A stretch of DNA of 64,000 bases from an uncultured Alphaproteobacteria bacterium. GTDB lineage: Bacteria; Pseudomonadota; Alphaproteobacteria; HIMB59; GCA-002718135. The notes under the pieces are model-generated. The model was not told the origin of the DNA. It searched no databases and saw only the letters and a list, made by a program, of their open reading frames with translations. Positions within the stretch are counted from its first letter, which is position 1; the number at the start of each line of letters is the position of its first letter. Where the stretch lies: assembly GCA_902553005.1 (NCBI GenBank), contig CACDIK010000002.1:1-64000 (forward strand), in the 5' to 3' direction. The translations under genes and the position numbers were made by a program. Positions 1 to 9,226 of the stretch are shown in pieces.

Positions 1-305
1 TCTTTTTATCAAATATTAGCAATTATCAGGTTGAGAATATTTTAAAAACTTTAAAATTAGATATATATTTAGATCAAAAAGTTAATTCATTATCATTTGG
101 AGAAACAAAAAAATTAGAGTTTTTACGATTAATTATAGAAAACAAAAAAACTTGGATTTTAGACGAACCTTTTTCTAATTTGGATGATGAGTCAATTGAT
201 GTAATAGCACAAACTTTTGAAGATCATCGCTCTAAGGAAGGCTCAATAATATTCAGCTCACATCAAGAATCAGAAATAAATGTTTCAGAGGAAGTTCTGC
301 TGTAA
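1..305 (+). CDS. ccmA: Heme exporter ATP-binding subunit CcmA (5' truncated by window edge)
   Basis: Only the C-terminal ~100 residues are present; the reading frame runs from base 3 to a TAA at 303-305. It shows an ABC signature variant (LSFGETKK), a Walker B with D-loop (WILDEPFSNLDDES) and an H-loop (SSHQE), so it is the C-terminal half of an ABC ATPase. Its position 5 bp before ccmB identifies it as CcmA, the ATPase that with CcmB drives the CcmABCD step releasing holo-CcmE during c-type cytochrome assembly at the inner membrane. The Walker A half lies outside the window. Confidence 0.93.
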   Translation, partial: FLSNISNYQVENILKTLKLDIYLDQKVNSLSFGETKKLEFLRLIIENKKTWILDEPFSNLDDESIDVIAQTFEDHRSKEGSIIFSSHQESEINVSEEVLL

Positions 306-310
306 ATAAA

Positions 311-982
311 ATGAATATTTTAAATAAAATAATTTCTTTTTATTATAGAGAGTACAAATTAAATCTAAGTGGCTTTCAAGATATTTTAACAAATATTATT
401 TTTTTCTTTGTTTCAATTTTTATATTTATTTTCTCTATTGGACCAGACAAGGAAGCAATTTCTAGTATAGGTATTGGCATTGTATGGACATTATTATTAT
501 TAAGCTCAACATTATCTTTAAGGAAATTTTATCAAGACGATTTTGAAAATGGCAATTTATTGGTTATGCATTTGAATGGATTTAGTTTTGGTTTTATTGC
601 TATTTTAAAAACTTTTTCACATTTTATCTTTGTTCAGGTACCTTTTTTAATATCTATACCGGTTGCAAGTATCTTATTAAGTATTGCAAATGATAAAATT
701 ATCTATCTGTTTTCCAGTTTTGCAATAGGATCATTTATTTTATCATGCCTGGGTTCTATTTCATCTTCAATGAACCTAATGAACCAGCGAAACTTCCTGC
801 TAGGAAGTGTTATAGTTATGATATTTAGTGTTCCAATAATTATTTTTTCTGTTGGTATTGTTAATCTTGAAGAAAACTTTAATTCTCTCATAAGTATATT
901 ATTTGGAATACTATTGATAGTTTTTGCTATAAATCCTTGGGCAAGTGGTTTGTGTCTTAAACTTGCATTAGAAAATAATTGA
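311..982 (+). CDS. ccmB: Heme exporter permease CcmB
   Basis: A 223-residue, strongly hydrophobic protein with about six membrane segments, the usual CcmB length. It is the membrane partner of CcmA in the cytochrome c maturation System I complex. It starts 5 bp after the ccmA stop and ends 1 bp before the ccmC start, so it is read in the same operon. Identification rests on size, topology and operon position rather than on a sharp catalytic motif. Confidence 0.92.
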   Translation: MNILNKIISFYYREYKLNLSGFQDILTNIIFFFVSIFIFIFSIGPDKEAISSIGIGIVWTLLLLSSTLSLRKFYQDDFENGNLLVMHLNGFSFGFIAILKTFSHFIFVQVPFLISIPVASILLSIANDKIIYLFSSFAIGSFILSCLGSISSSMNLMNQRNFLLGSVIVMIFSVPIIIFSVGIVNLEENFNSLISILFGILLIVFAINPWASGLCLKLALENN

Positions 983-983
983 T

Positions 984-1682
984 ATGAAGTTTTTAGTTAA
1001 TCCTAGTAAATTTAATAAGGTTGCAGATTATGTATTTCTACCTGTGTTGATTTTATCAATTATTTTATTTTTTACAGGATTAATATTTGCATTTTATTTA
1101 TCCCCTGATGACTATCAACAAGGATCAACAGTACGTATAATGTATGTTCATGTTCCCAGTGCTTGGTTAGCATTACTTACCTATGCTATTATGACATTAT
1201 ATAGTATTGCGGGACTGGCCTTTAGAATACCGTTTGGATTTATCATTAACACGGCAGTAGCTCCTATTGGAGCAGTCTTTACTCTAATATGTATATTAAG
1301 TGGATCTTTGTGGGGTAAGCCAATGTGGGGTACATGGTGGGTATGGGATGCACGTTTAACCTCGGTGGCAATACTTTTTATTATTTATATTATTATTATT
1401 TTTATGAATTTATCTTTTGAAAATAGGGCTGTAAGAGAAAAAGTTGTAGCAATATTTGTTCTTGTTGGATCGATAAACCTCCCTATAATAAAATTTTCTG
1501 TAGATTGGTGGAATACCTTACATCAACCAGCAACAATAAGTAAATTATCAAAACCCAGCATTGACCCCTCAATGATGATTCCTTTAATTATTATGACTCT
1601 TGCATTTATTATGGTTGGGTTAGGAATAGCTATTTTAAGAATTAAAACAGAGATAATTTCAAGAAAATCCAATCTAAGTTAA
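984..1682 (+). CDS. ccmC: Heme transporter CcmC
   Basis: A 232-residue polytopic membrane protein. It carries the tryptophan-rich heme-handling motif WGTWWVWDARLTS around residue 115 and the two flanking periplasmic histidines expected in CcmC (MYVHVPSAW and NTLHQPATIS). CcmC presents heme to the chaperone CcmE. It directly follows ccmB. A 61-bp spacer separates it from ccmD, which the ORF track omits because of its small size. Confidence 0.96.
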   Translation: MKFLVNPSKFNKVADYVFLPVLILSIILFFTGLIFAFYLSPDDYQQGSTVRIMYVHVPSAWLALLTYAIMTLYSIAGLAFRIPFGFIINTAVAPIGAVFTLICILSGSLWGKPMWGTWWVWDARLTSVAILFIIYIIIIFMNLSFENRAVREKVVAIFVLVGSINLPIIKFSVDWWNTLHQPATISKLSKPSIDPSMMIPLIIMTLAFIMVGLGIAILRIKTEIISRKSNLS

Positions 1683-1743
1683 TTTGTGACTTTTAGTCCC
1701 TTGGATTAAGTATCTTTCCTAAATTTTTTTGCTATTAGGAATT

Positions 1744-1848
1744 ATGTATTTCTGGTACATTTTAGGATCATACTTTTCAGCCTTTCTTTTAATTATTTTG
1801 TTATTATTTTTTAGTTATTTAAAATATAGACGAATAAAAAGTAAATGA
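1744..1848 (+). CDS. ccmD: Small membrane protein CcmD
   Basis: A 34-codon ORF too short for the ORF track. It reads MYFWYILGSYFSAFLLIILL and continues into a basic tail (KYRRIKSK). One membrane helix with aromatic N-terminus and cationic C-terminus is the classic CcmD pattern, and the gene lies between ccmC and ccmE as in other System I operons. Its TGA overlaps the ccmE ATG (ATGA at 1845-1848), which suggests translational coupling. CcmD helps release holo-CcmE from CcmABC. Confidence 0.9.
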   Translation: MYFWYILGSYFSAFLLIILLLFFSYLKYRRIKSK

Positions 1849-2285
1849 GTTTACGATTTCAAAGATTGCTGCTTATATTGCTTACTTTGGTAATTATACT
1901 AAGTGCAGTCTTACTAATTTTATATAATACAAGAGAAAATGTGTCGTATTTTTACACACCATCTGAGATTGATGAGCTGGAAATCGTAATAAATAAAACG
2001 ATAAGAATAGGTGGTTTTGTAGAAAATGATAGTTTTAATAAAATTTCTTCAAGTTCATTTAAATTTAACATTACTGATGAAAAAGCATCTATACTTGTTA
2101 CTTTCAGTGGAATTCTTCCTGATTTATTTAGAGAAGGACAAGGTGCAGTGATAGAAGGTGCTTTTGTTGATAATGATATTTTTAAAGCAACTAATGTTTT
2201 TGCAAAACATGATGAAAATTATATGCCAGCGTCAATAAAAAAAGATCTGAAAGATACAGGTTATTGGAATAAAAAATATAAATGA
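1845..2285 (+). CDS. ccmE: Periplasmic heme chaperone CcmE
   Basis: 146 residues with an N-terminal membrane anchor (residues ~8-28) and a beta-barrel OB-fold domain. The covalent heme attachment site is visible near the C-terminus as AKHDENYMP; the His in this motif binds heme and the Tyr is an axial ligand in the family. It overlaps ccmD by 4 bp upstream and ccmF by 4 bp downstream (both ATGA). It carries heme from CcmC to the CcmF/H ligation complex. Confidence 0.96.
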   Translation: MSLRFQRLLLILLTLVIILSAVLLILYNTRENVSYFYTPSEIDELEIVINKTIRIGGFVENDSFNKISSSSFKFNITDEKASILVTFSGILPDLFREGQGAVIEGAFVDNDIFKATNVFAKHDENYMPASIKKDLKDTGYWNKKYK

Positions 2286-4144
2286 GCTCATTAGTAGGTT
2301 TTTTAAGCTTAGTTTTTGCTATTGGTATTAATTTTTATTTATTTTTTTCTAGATACATATTTAAATTTCAAAAACAGAAATTTAATTTATTCATCCGTTT
2401 TTCGTCATTATTAACTTTGTTATCTTTTTTTTCATTAATGTATGCATATGTAGTATCTGATTTCTCAAATTATAATGTCTTTCAAAACTCTCACTCAAAT
2501 AAACCCTTAATATATAAAATATCAGGTACTTGGGGAAATCATGAAGGTTCGATGCTTTTGTGGCTAAGTATATTATCAGTTTTTAGTTTCTTTTTTTCTT
2601 TTACAAAAAATATAGACGAAAGTTTTAAAAGATTAACATTAATTATCCAATCTTTACTTCATATTTTATTTGGTCTCTTTATTGTCTTTACATCTAATCC
2701 ATTTCTAGTTAATTCAATTTTAGTAAATGAAGGTTTGGGTTTAAATCCAATTTTACAAGACCCAGGTTTGGCAGTTCACCCTCCAATTTTATATGGAGGC
2801 TACGTTGGCTATTCCATAGTTTTCAGTATTGCAATCGCTGGTTTATTTCAAAATTCAGATGATGAATGGCTTTATGTTGCAAAAAAATGGTCATTGATTA
2901 GTTGGACTTTGTTAACTGGTGGAATAGCCCTAGGTTCATATTGGGCATATTATGAATTAGGCTGGGGTGGGTGGTGGTTTTGGGATCCAGTCGAAAATAT
3001 TTCACTGATGCCTTGGATAGCTGGACTTGCATTAGTTCATTCTCTTATGATGGTAAGAGGTGAGCAAGCTATTAAAAAGTGGATAGTTTTTTTATCAATT
3101 CTATGCTTTTCATTAAGTGTTTTTGGAACATTTTTGGTAAGATCTGGAATCTTAACAAGTGTACATTCATTCGCAGCAGATGCATCTAGAGGCATATTTA
3201 TATTACTAATATTTTTTATTGTGACTGGATTTGGTTTTTTAGTTTTTTTAATAAAAGAGCCAAAAAAATCAAATGCTTTAAACCTGTTATTTATCAACAA
3301 GGTTTCAGCGCTTGTAATAAATAATATTTTAATGATTATAGCAACCTTAACTATTCTTTTAGGAACTATATACCCAATTATAATTGAAGTTTTGTATAAT
3401 AAGAGAATATCAGTTGGAGGCCCTTATTTTAATGCAACAGTAATTCCTATAATGATCCCTGGTTTTTTATTAATGAGCATTGCGCCAATTTTATCCTGGC
3501 AAACTAATAAAATGCAAAATTCAAAAAAATATGTACTAGGTTTTATTATCTTAAGTATTTTAGTTTTAATTCAATCATATTTTTTAGATTTTAATACATG
3601 GGGCTTAGTTGGACTACTTCTAGGTTTTTGGATAATATTAGCCTCAATTATTGCAATCTTTTCTTCGTACAAAGTTAAATTTAATATTAAGTTTTTCCAA
3701 ATAATTAATCCTCATATAGCGCATATTGGAGTTGGTATTGCTATAGTTGGGATTACCTGTTCTAGTGTTTTTCAAAATGAGTTAGATTTTAATCTCAATG
3801 AGGGAGATAAGTTTGATGTAAATGGAAAAACAGTTTTGTTTCAGGAAATAGAAACAACTAATCAAATTAATTATCAAGCTTTAAGGGGAAAATTTTTATT
3901 TGATATTGAAAAAAATCAATCAAAAAAAATAGAGGCTGGAAAAAATTATTATCCGGTTTCTAAAATTATTACATCTGAAGCTGGCATTTTACATCAGTGG
4001 AATAAGGATATATATTTTATCCTTGGTGATCAAAAAAATAATGAGTGGTTTGTAAAAGTTTTAATTAATCCATTTGTTAGCTTTATATGGCTTGGAGTAA
4101 TAATAATGATGTATTCAGGTATAATTGCAGTTACAAGAAGATGA
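2282..4144 (+). CDS. ccmF: Cytochrome c heme lyase subunit CcmF
   Basis: A 620-residue, many-helix membrane protein, slightly shorter than the common ~650. It carries the WWD motif WGGWWFWDPVENISLMPW near residue 225 and the conserved periplasmic histidine segments (GTWGNHEGSM, DPGLAVHPP, LTSVHSFA). CcmF receives heme from CcmE and, with CcmH, joins it to apocytochrome CxxCH sites. The gene overlaps ccmE and ccmG through ATGA junctions. Confidence 0.97.
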   Translation: MSSLVGFLSLVFAIGINFYLFFSRYIFKFQKQKFNLFIRFSSLLTLLSFFSLMYAYVVSDFSNYNVFQNSHSNKPLIYKISGTWGNHEGSMLLWLSILSVFSFFFSFTKNIDESFKRLTLIIQSLLHILFGLFIVFTSNPFLVNSILVNEGLGLNPILQDPGLAVHPPILYGGYVGYSIVFSIAIAGLFQNSDDEWLYVAKKWSLISWTLLTGGIALGSYWAYYELGWGGWWFWDPVENISLMPWIAGLALVHSLMMVRGEQAIKKWIVFLSILCFSLSVFGTFLVRSGILTSVHSFAADASRGIFILLIFFIVTGFGFLVFLIKEPKKSNALNLLFINKVSALVINNILMIIATLTILLGTIYPIIIEVLYNKRISVGGPYFNATVIPIMIPGFLLMSIAPILSWQTNKMQNSKKYVLGFIILSILVLIQSYFLDFNTWGLVGLLLGFWIILASIIAIFSSYKVKFNIKFFQIINPHIAHIGVGIAIVGITCSSVFQNELDFNLNEGDKFDVNGKTVLFQEIETTNQINYQALRGKFLFDIEKNQSKKIEAGKNYYPVSKIITSEAGILHQWNKDIYFILGDQKNNEWFVKVLINPFVSFIWLGVIIMMYSGIIAVTRR

Positions 4145-4665
4145 GAAGAATATTTATTTTAACACCATTATTAGTACTTTTAATAATATGTATTTTTTCA
4201 CTAGTTTATTTATTAAGTGGTAAAGATCCGAATAAACCACCAAGTGCACTTTTAAATAAAGATGTTCCTATTTTTGAAAGTACTTCATTGTACAATTCTA
4301 AAGAGATAATTAAAACAATAGACATAAAAAATAAAAAAACCTTGATTAATTTTTTTGCTTCTTGGTGTAGTCCTTGTAAAATAGAGCATCCACTCTTTTT
4401 TGAAATTCGTAAAAAACATCCAGAATTATATTTGTTGGGATTTAATCATAAAGATCCAACTACAGATGCAAAAAAATATTTAGAGGATGATGGAAATCCA
4501 TATGATTTTGTTGGTGTAGATGCTGATGGATTAATTGCATTAGAGTTTGGTGTTTTTGGACTGCCAGAAACATATTTAATTAATGAAGATGGTAAGATTA
4601 TATTTAAGTTTATGGGTCCAATAACCAAGGATGTTTTGAAAAATGAAATCGAGCCACTTCTTTAA
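4141..4665 (+). CDS. ccmG: Thiol:disulfide interchange protein CcmG/DsbE
   Basis: The ORF track opens at 4087, but the ATG at 4141 is the better start. It overlaps the ccmF TGA by ATGA and gives MRRIFILTPLLVLLIICIF, a normal membrane anchor. The product is 174 residues with a periplasmic thioredoxin fold and the redox motif FFASWCSPCKIEHP. It reduces apocytochrome c or CcmH cysteines before heme attachment. The 3' end overlaps ccmH by 23 bp. Confidence 0.95.
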   Translation: MRRIFILTPLLVLLIICIFSLVYLLSGKDPNKPPSALLNKDVPIFESTSLYNSKEIIKTIDIKNKKTLINFFASWCSPCKIEHPLFFEIRKKHPELYLLGFNHKDPTTDAKKYLEDDGNPYDFVGVDADGLIALEFGVFGLPETYLINEDGKIIFKFMGPITKDVLKNEIEPLL

Positions 4666-5029
4666 AATTCTACATATAACAATTTTAAGTTTAATGTTTT
4701 TTACTTTCAAAATATATGCACTAGAAAATATCGATGAAAGAGTAAAAAATTTAACCTTAGAGTTACGTTGTATGACTTGTCAAAACCAAAGTATTTATGA
4801 CTCGGATGCTGAATTCTCAAATGATATCAAAAAAATAGTTAAACAAAAATTACAGGCTGGTGAAAGTGAAAGAGATATCAAGAAGTTTTTAGTTGAAAGA
4901 TATGGTGAATACATTCTTTTTAGACCACTTATGAACTATAATAATATTTTTCTTTGGAGTTTTCCTTTTATATTACTAATAATTGGCGTATTTTTTGTAT
5001 TAATTAAGACCAAAACAAAAAAGGCTTGA
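4643..5029 (+). CDS. ccmH: Cytochrome c biogenesis protein CcmH (CcmH/CycL type)
   Basis: 128 residues: a signal-anchor, a periplasmic helical domain with the signature LRCMTCQNQSIYDSDAEF, and a C-terminal membrane helix (residues ~100-122). The LRCxxCQ motif handles the apocytochrome thiols. This is the short CcmH; no CcmI/CycH TPR domain is fused to it and none follows. It is the last gene of the ccm run. Just after the stop is only an A/T-only inverted repeat (AAAACAAAA/TTTTGTTTT) followed by a T-run, a weak terminator candidate. Confidence 0.95.
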   Translation: MKSSHFFKILHITILSLMFFTFKIYALENIDERVKNLTLELRCMTCQNQSIYDSDAEFSNDIKKIVKQKLQAGESERDIKKFLVERYGEYILFRPLMNYNNIFLWSFPFILLIIGVFFVLIKTKTKKA

Positions 5030-5049
5030 ACAATTTATTTTGTTTTTTT

Positions 5050-5101
5050 TTATTTAGCTTATATGGTTTCCTTATAATTTAGAAATACTTCTTCAAGGAG
5101 G
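5050..5101 (+). promoter_or_regulatory. Promoter and strong ribosome binding site of the binding-protein gene
   Basis: A perfect -10 hexamer TATAAT lies at 5073-5078 with a weak -35 region (TTATTT around 5050). A full Shine-Dalgarno AAGGAGG at 5095-5101 stands 4 bp before a GTG start. Such a complete Shine-Dalgarno is uncommon in this window and suggests high expression. Seen by eye only. Confidence 0.5.
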
Positions 5102-5105
5102 AAAC

Positions 5106-5939
5106 GTGAAAAAATTTATAATATACTTATTATCAATTGGTATTTTTGGAGTGGCATCAATTGCAAATTCACAAACAATAAGAATTGGTACAGAAGGTGC
5201 TTATCCACCATGGAATAATCTAAACTCAGCTGGTGAACTAGAGGGTGCAGAGATAGACTTTGGTAACGAAGCTTGCAAAAGAATGGGTGTTACTTGTGAG
5301 TGGGTAACTCAAGATTGGGATGGTATAATACCTGCCCTTCTTCAAGGCAAATATGACATTATTATTGCTGGAATGTCTATTACTGAAGAAAGAAAAGAAA
5401 AAGTTAATTTTACAACTGGTTATATGACTGATGGTGCAAGATTTGCTGTTTTAAAAAATAGTGGCTTAGCAAATTTAAATATTGCAGGTATGGCTAAAGT
5501 TAATCTTAATAATGCAGGTGGAAAAGAACAGGCTGCAATAGGTCAACTAATTGCTGCAATGGACGGTAAAACTGTCTGTGTTCAATCTTCAACAATTCAC
5601 CAAAATTTCTTAGAAAAACATATGTCTGGTGCGGTAGATGTAAAACTTTACCAAGCGGTTGACGATCACAATTTAGATTTAGCTGCTGGAAGATGTGATG
5701 CGGTTCTTGCTGACGTAGGATCAATTATTGATTTTATGGAATCTGATGGTGGTGTTGATGTTGCATTTACTGGTCCAACTTTTTCTGGTGGAGTCTTCGG
5801 CGATGGTGTTGGTGGAGCAGTTAGAAAAGAAGATACAGATATCTTAGAGATGTGGAATGCTGCTATTGCAGAAATGTCTAAAGATGGGACTACTGCTGAA
5901 ATAACTAAAGTGTGGTTTGGTAGAGACATTTCTATGTAA
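5106..5939 (+). CDS. Amino-acid ABC transporter periplasmic substrate-binding protein (SBP family 3)
   Basis: 277 residues from a GTG start after a strong RBS. A signal peptide (MKKFIIYLLSIGIFGVASIANS) precedes a solute-binding-protein family 3 domain: TIRIGTEGAYPPWN at the N-terminus, GAEIDFGNEACKRMG, and DGIIPALLQGKYDIIIAGMSIT are typical of polar amino-acid or opine binding proteins. It would capture substrate in the periplasm for an ABC importer. No permease or ATPase gene is adjacent, and the gene has its own promoter and terminator, so it is a monocistronic, probably highly expressed binding protein. The substrate cannot be deduced. Confidence 0.9.
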   Translation: MKKFIIYLLSIGIFGVASIANSQTIRIGTEGAYPPWNNLNSAGELEGAEIDFGNEACKRMGVTCEWVTQDWDGIIPALLQGKYDIIIAGMSITEERKEKVNFTTGYMTDGARFAVLKNSGLANLNIAGMAKVNLNNAGGKEQAAIGQLIAAMDGKTVCVQSSTIHQNFLEKHMSGAVDVKLYQAVDDHNLDLAAGRCDAVLADVGSIIDFMESDGGVDVAFTGPTFSGGVFGDGVGGAVRKEDTDILEMWNAAIAEMSKDGTTAEITKVWFGRDISM

Positions 5940-5960
5940 ATACATCGTATATTAGTTAAA

Positions 5961-5988
5961 AAGCGGTCTCATAGACCGCTTTTTTTTA
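5961..5988 (+). terminator. Rho-independent terminator after the binding-protein gene
   Basis: A perfect 9-bp stem AAGCGGTCT / AGACCGCTT with a 3-nt loop (CAT), followed immediately by a T-run. It lies 21 bp after the stop codon and is one of the few GC-rich hairpins in the window. Confidence 0.9.
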
Positions 5989-6036
5989 ATAAAATTATAG
6001 TAATAATGATTAAATAAAATTAAACAAAAATTTATA

Positions 6037-6318
6037 ATGAATTCTCTTTTGTATTTAATTATCCAAGTAATAAACCTATTTCAATTTGTTCTCATAATTT
6101 ACATAATTCTAACATGGTTAGTAAACTTTAATGTAATTAATACAGGTAATAGATTAGTTTATAGCGTCCTAGATGCTTTATATCGATTATGTGAACCAAG
6201 CTTAAATTTTGTTAGAAGATACTTACCTAATTTTGGATCCATAGATTTATCTCCTATAGTTGTTTACCTAGGTTTGTGGTTTATTAAAAGTTTATTAATT
6301 GAGTATTGGCCTAGATAA
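6037..6318 (+). CDS. YggT family integral membrane protein
   Basis: 93 residues with two hydrophobic helices. The YggT signature is present between them: TWLVNFNVINTGNRLVYSVLDALYRLCEPSL, then PNFGSIDLSPIVVYLGL, corresponding to the family's P-x(4)-R and G-x-DxSPI elements. Function is poorly defined; family members are linked to envelope and osmotic homeostasis. It sits 2 bp upstream of folD and is probably co-transcribed with it. Confidence 0.9.
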   Translation: MNSLLYLIIQVINLFQFVLIIYIILTWLVNFNVINTGNRLVYSVLDALYRLCEPSLNFVRRYLPNFGSIDLSPIVVYLGLWFIKSLLIEYWPR

Positions 6319-6320
6319 TT

Positions 6321-7199
6321 ATGCCACAAATCTTAGATGGAAAAAAAGTAGCGCAAAAATTAAAAGATGAGCTAAAAATAGAAATTGATAATTTAAAGTC
6401 AAAATTTAATTTTGTTCCGGGGTTAGCTGTAGTTCAAGTAGGAAATGTCTCTGCAAGTAGTGTCTATGTTAAAGCAAAAACAAAAGCTGCTAAAGAGGTT
6501 GGAATTAATGTTTTTGATCATCATCTAGAGGAGACAACTAACCAAGATGAGTTAATCAATTTAATTAATCAGTTAAATATTGATAAAAATATAAATGGCA
6601 TACTTGTACAACTACCTCTCCCAAAAACAATAAATGAAGAGACTGTTCTAAATAGTATAATTCCAGAAAAAGATGCAGATGGCTTTCATCCATTAAATGT
6701 CGGTAAACTTTCTATCAGCCAAAAAAATGATGAAAAATTATTGATTCCATGCACTCCATATGGTTGTCTGTTACTTTTACGAGAACTTGACATTAATTTA
6801 GCTGGTAAAAATGCTGTGGTGATTGGAAGATCAAATATAGTTGGAAAACCTATGTCTCAATTATTACTCAAGGAATCTTGTACTATAACAACAGTTCATT
6901 CAAAAACTGTAAATATTGAAAATATTTGTAAAAATGCTGATATTTTAGTAGCTGCTATAGGTAAGCCTGAGTTTGTAAAAAAAAATTGGGTAAAAGAAGG
7001 CGCAATTGTTATTGATGTGGGTATAAATAGAATCAAAATAAATGAAGAAAAATCTAAATTAGTTGGTGATGTTCTATTTAGTGAAGTGGAAAATATTGTA
7101 AGTGCAATTACTCCAGTTCCCGGAGGAGTAGGGCCAATGACTATTGCTTGTCTTCTAAGAAACACAACTATAGCCTTTAAAAATTCATATGACGTATAA
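6321..7199 (+). CDS. folD: Bifunctional methylenetetrahydrofolate dehydrogenase/cyclohydrolase FolD
   Basis: 292 residues, full length. The catalytic region has YVKAKTKAAKEVGI (Tyr and Lys of the active site), the substrate motif VQLPLPK, DADGFHPLNVGKL, the NADP-binding segment VIGRSNIVGKPM and the C-terminal TPVPGGVGPMT. The enzyme interconverts 5,10-methylene-THF and 10-formyl-THF in the cytoplasm, supplying one-carbon units for purines (compare purH in this window). It follows yggT by 2 bp. Confidence 0.97.
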   Translation: MPQILDGKKVAQKLKDELKIEIDNLKSKFNFVPGLAVVQVGNVSASSVYVKAKTKAAKEVGINVFDHHLEETTNQDELINLINQLNIDKNINGILVQLPLPKTINEETVLNSIIPEKDADGFHPLNVGKLSISQKNDEKLLIPCTPYGCLLLLRELDINLAGKNAVVIGRSNIVGKPMSQLLLKESCTITTVHSKTVNIENICKNADILVAAIGKPEFVKKNWVKEGAIVIDVGINRIKINEEKSKLVGDVLFSEVENIVSAITPVPGGVGPMTIACLLRNTTIAFKNSYDV

Positions 7200-7288
7200 A
7201 AATTAGCTGTAAAGCAAAATAAAGTTTAAAAACAAAATTAGAAATAAATGGAAACTAAAGATTTAAATTTATTAAATAATTATATTTT

Positions 7289-8032
7289 TTATTTGTTCCC
7301 CTTTTTATGCTTTATATATTTATTAATAAAATTGTCATGATCCATTACGTCTAAATCTTGTTTTTTTGACCAATTCCCAAGTATCTTTTCTTCATAGTTG
7401 GAGTGCTCTTGAGTATAATTTTTTAAAAACATGAATCTTGATCTAGTTGCATCAAGAGCATGACAATCAGTAAATGCAGGTAAGCTATATATTAAGTCGT
7501 AAGTATAATAGCTGGTATATTGATTAAAAAAAATATCTAATAATTTTTGTTTTTTTTTGTTTAGTAACAAATTGTTAAAACCAATAAACCCCGATTCTGT
7601 ATAATAGCCAATCCTATCATAAATTGATAACAAAGTGTCTTCAGGCAAACATTGATTAAACCAACTATTAGGAATTTTACTAAGAAATTCAGTATCTGCA
7701 TCAATATAAAAAAATTGTTCAGAGTATTTTCTTGCATCGCTCTGAGCAAAAACCTTATAAGAAAATCTTACAGGATCTAATAAATAAGATACTTTTGAAT
7801 TAATTTTAGACTTTTCTTTATTTCTCTCAATAAATTTGTAACATAAAGGCTGTTCTGTAAATAAGTTTAGATAAACTATATTTTTATTTTTAGGATATAA
7901 GTCTACATTATCTTCAACATAACAGTAAAGTTTGAGACTTTGATCTGTTTTTATAAAACTATCAATAAGTTTGTTTGCGTATTTTTCAAATAGTGAAAAA
8001 TTAAAAGTTGTAACAAAAATTTTTTTAATCAT
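7289..8032 (-). CDS. Glycosyltransferase-like protein, GT-A fold, unknown acceptor
   Basis: 247 residues, no signal peptide. The N-terminus IKKIFVTTFNFSLFEKYANKLIDSFIK is a sugar-nucleotide-type Rossmann start, and FFYIDADTEFLSKIP contains a DxD-type metal/nucleotide motif, as in GT8-like enzymes. A later NTLLSIYDRIGYYTESGF-like segment fits an acceptor loop. It lies 12 bp downstream of argG on the same strand. Other genes of this general type occur at 18748 and 31402. The donor and acceptor sugars cannot be read from the sequence. Confidence 0.65.
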   Translation of the reverse strand: MIKKIFVTTFNFSLFEKYANKLIDSFIKTDQSLKLYCYVEDNVDLYPKNKNIVYLNLFTEQPLCYKFIERNKEKSKINSKVSYLLDPVRFSYKVFAQSDARKYSEQFFYIDADTEFLSKIPNSWFNQCLPEDTLLSIYDRIGYYTESGFIGFNNLLLNKKKQKLLDIFFNQYTSYYTYDLIYSLPAFTDCHALDATRSRFMFLKNYTQEHSNYEEKILGNWSKKQDLDVMDHDNFINKYIKHKKGNK

Positions 8033-8044
8033 TTAGTATTAAGT

Positions 8045-9226
8045 CTAATTTTTTAATCTTAATGAAGAAATTTTTATAAAACCTTCTGCATCTTTTTGAT
8101 TATAATCTCCTACTTCATCAAATGATACCAAAGATAATTTATATTTGCTTAAAGGAGATTTACGTCCACTTATAATTATGTTTCCTTTATAAAGTTTTAA
8201 TCTGACCTCACCAGTTACATTTTTTTGGGTTGAGTCTATTAAATTTTGCATAGCAATTCTTTCGGAAGAAAACCAAAAACCGTTATATATAGTTTCAGCA
8301 TACTTTGGCATAATTTCATCTTTTAAATGGGCTTCCCCCCTATCAAGAGTTATACTTTCTATTGCTCTATGAGCTTTTAGTAATATTGATCCACCAGGAG
8401 TTTCATAGATACCTCTAGACTTCATTCCTACAAAACGATTTTCTACAATATCCTCTCTTCCTATTCCGTGTTCAAAGCCATATTTATTTAATTCAGTAAG
8501 TATTTCATGGGGTTTCAATTCTTTTTGATTGATAGCCACTACATCTCCACCTTTAAAACTTAAGGTAATTTCATCAGGTGAATTTTTAGAATTGTCTATT
8601 GATTTAGTTCTTGAAAAAACATACTCGGGCGCTTCTTTCCATGGATCCTCTAAAATCTTTCCCTCAGAAGATGTATGCAGTAAGTTAGCATCTGTACTGA
8701 ATGGCGCCTCTCCTTTTTTGTCTTTTGGAATAGAAATTTGGTTTTTTTCTGCAAAATTAATTAGATCTTTTCTTGAATTCAAATCCCATTCTCTCCATGG
8801 AGATATTACTTTAATTTCTGAATTATTTGCATAGTAGCCTAACTCAAACCTAACTTGATCATTCCCTTTACCTGTTGCTCCATGGGCTACAGTATCTGCA
8901 CCTACTTCTTCAGCAATTTCAATTTGTCTTTTAGCTATTAAGGGTCGTGCTATAGCAGTTCCTAAATAATAAGATCCCTCATAAATAGCGTTTGCTCTAA
9001 ACATGGGAAATACGTAATTTTTGACAAATTCTTCTTTTAAGTCTTCTACAAAAATCTCTTTCACCCCTAGAGACTCTGCTTTTTTTCTAACTGGAGATAA
9101 CTCTTCACCTTGACCAAGATCAGCTGTGAATGTAACAACGGGACATTCATATTTATTTTGAAGCCACTTAAGTATAACACTAGTATCTAATCCACCGGAG
9201 TAAGCTAAAACAATTTTTTTAGGCAT
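8045..9226 (-). CDS. argG: Argininosuccinate synthase
   Basis: 393 residues, the normal length. It starts with the ATP-pyrophosphatase P-loop [15 protein letters not shown]. The citrulline/aspartate-binding region includes [16 protein letters not shown] and [10 protein letters not shown], and GRKSPLSKY is at the C-terminus. The enzyme joins citrulline and aspartate in arginine synthesis. It follows the IalB-like gene with no gap and precedes the glycosyltransferase-like gene by 12 bp on the minus strand. Confidence 0.98.
   Translation of the reverse strand: MPKKIVLAYSGGLDTSVILKWLQNKYECPVVTFTADLGQGEELSPVRKKAESLGVKEIFVEDLKEEFVKNYVFPMFRANAIYEGSYYLGTAIARPLIAKRQIEIAEEVGADTVAHGATGKGNDQVRFELGYYANNSEIKVISPWREWDLNSRKDLINFAEKNQISIPKDKKGEAPFSTDANLLHTSSEGKILEDPWKEAPEYVFSRTKSIDNSKNSPDEITLSFKGGDVVAINQKELKPHEILTELNKYGFEHGIGREDIVENRFVGMKSRGIYETPGGSILLKAHRAIESITLDRGEAHLKDEIMPKYAETIYNGFWFSSERIAMQNLIDSTQKNVTGEVRLKLYKGNIIISGRKSPLSKYKLSLVSFDEVGDYNQKDAEGFIKISSLRLKN

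Noticed and set aside
4087-4140. Upstream extension of ccmG in the ORF track
   Set aside because: It overlaps ccmF out of frame and places 18 polar residues before a good signal anchor; the ATG at 4141 with ATGA overlap is better.
5012-5046. AAAACAAAA/TTTTGTTTT inverted repeat with T-run after ccmH as a terminator
   Set aside because: The stem is A/T-rich with a 17-nt loop and overlaps the ccmH stop; such dyads are frequent in this base composition, so it is mentioned only as weak.
7248-7340. 30-codon ORF with one hydrophobic helix (METKDLNLLNNYIFYLF...) after folD
   Set aside because: It overlaps the 3' end of the minus-strand glycosyltransferase gene, has no RBS and matches no family; a chance ORF in AT-rich DNA is more likely.
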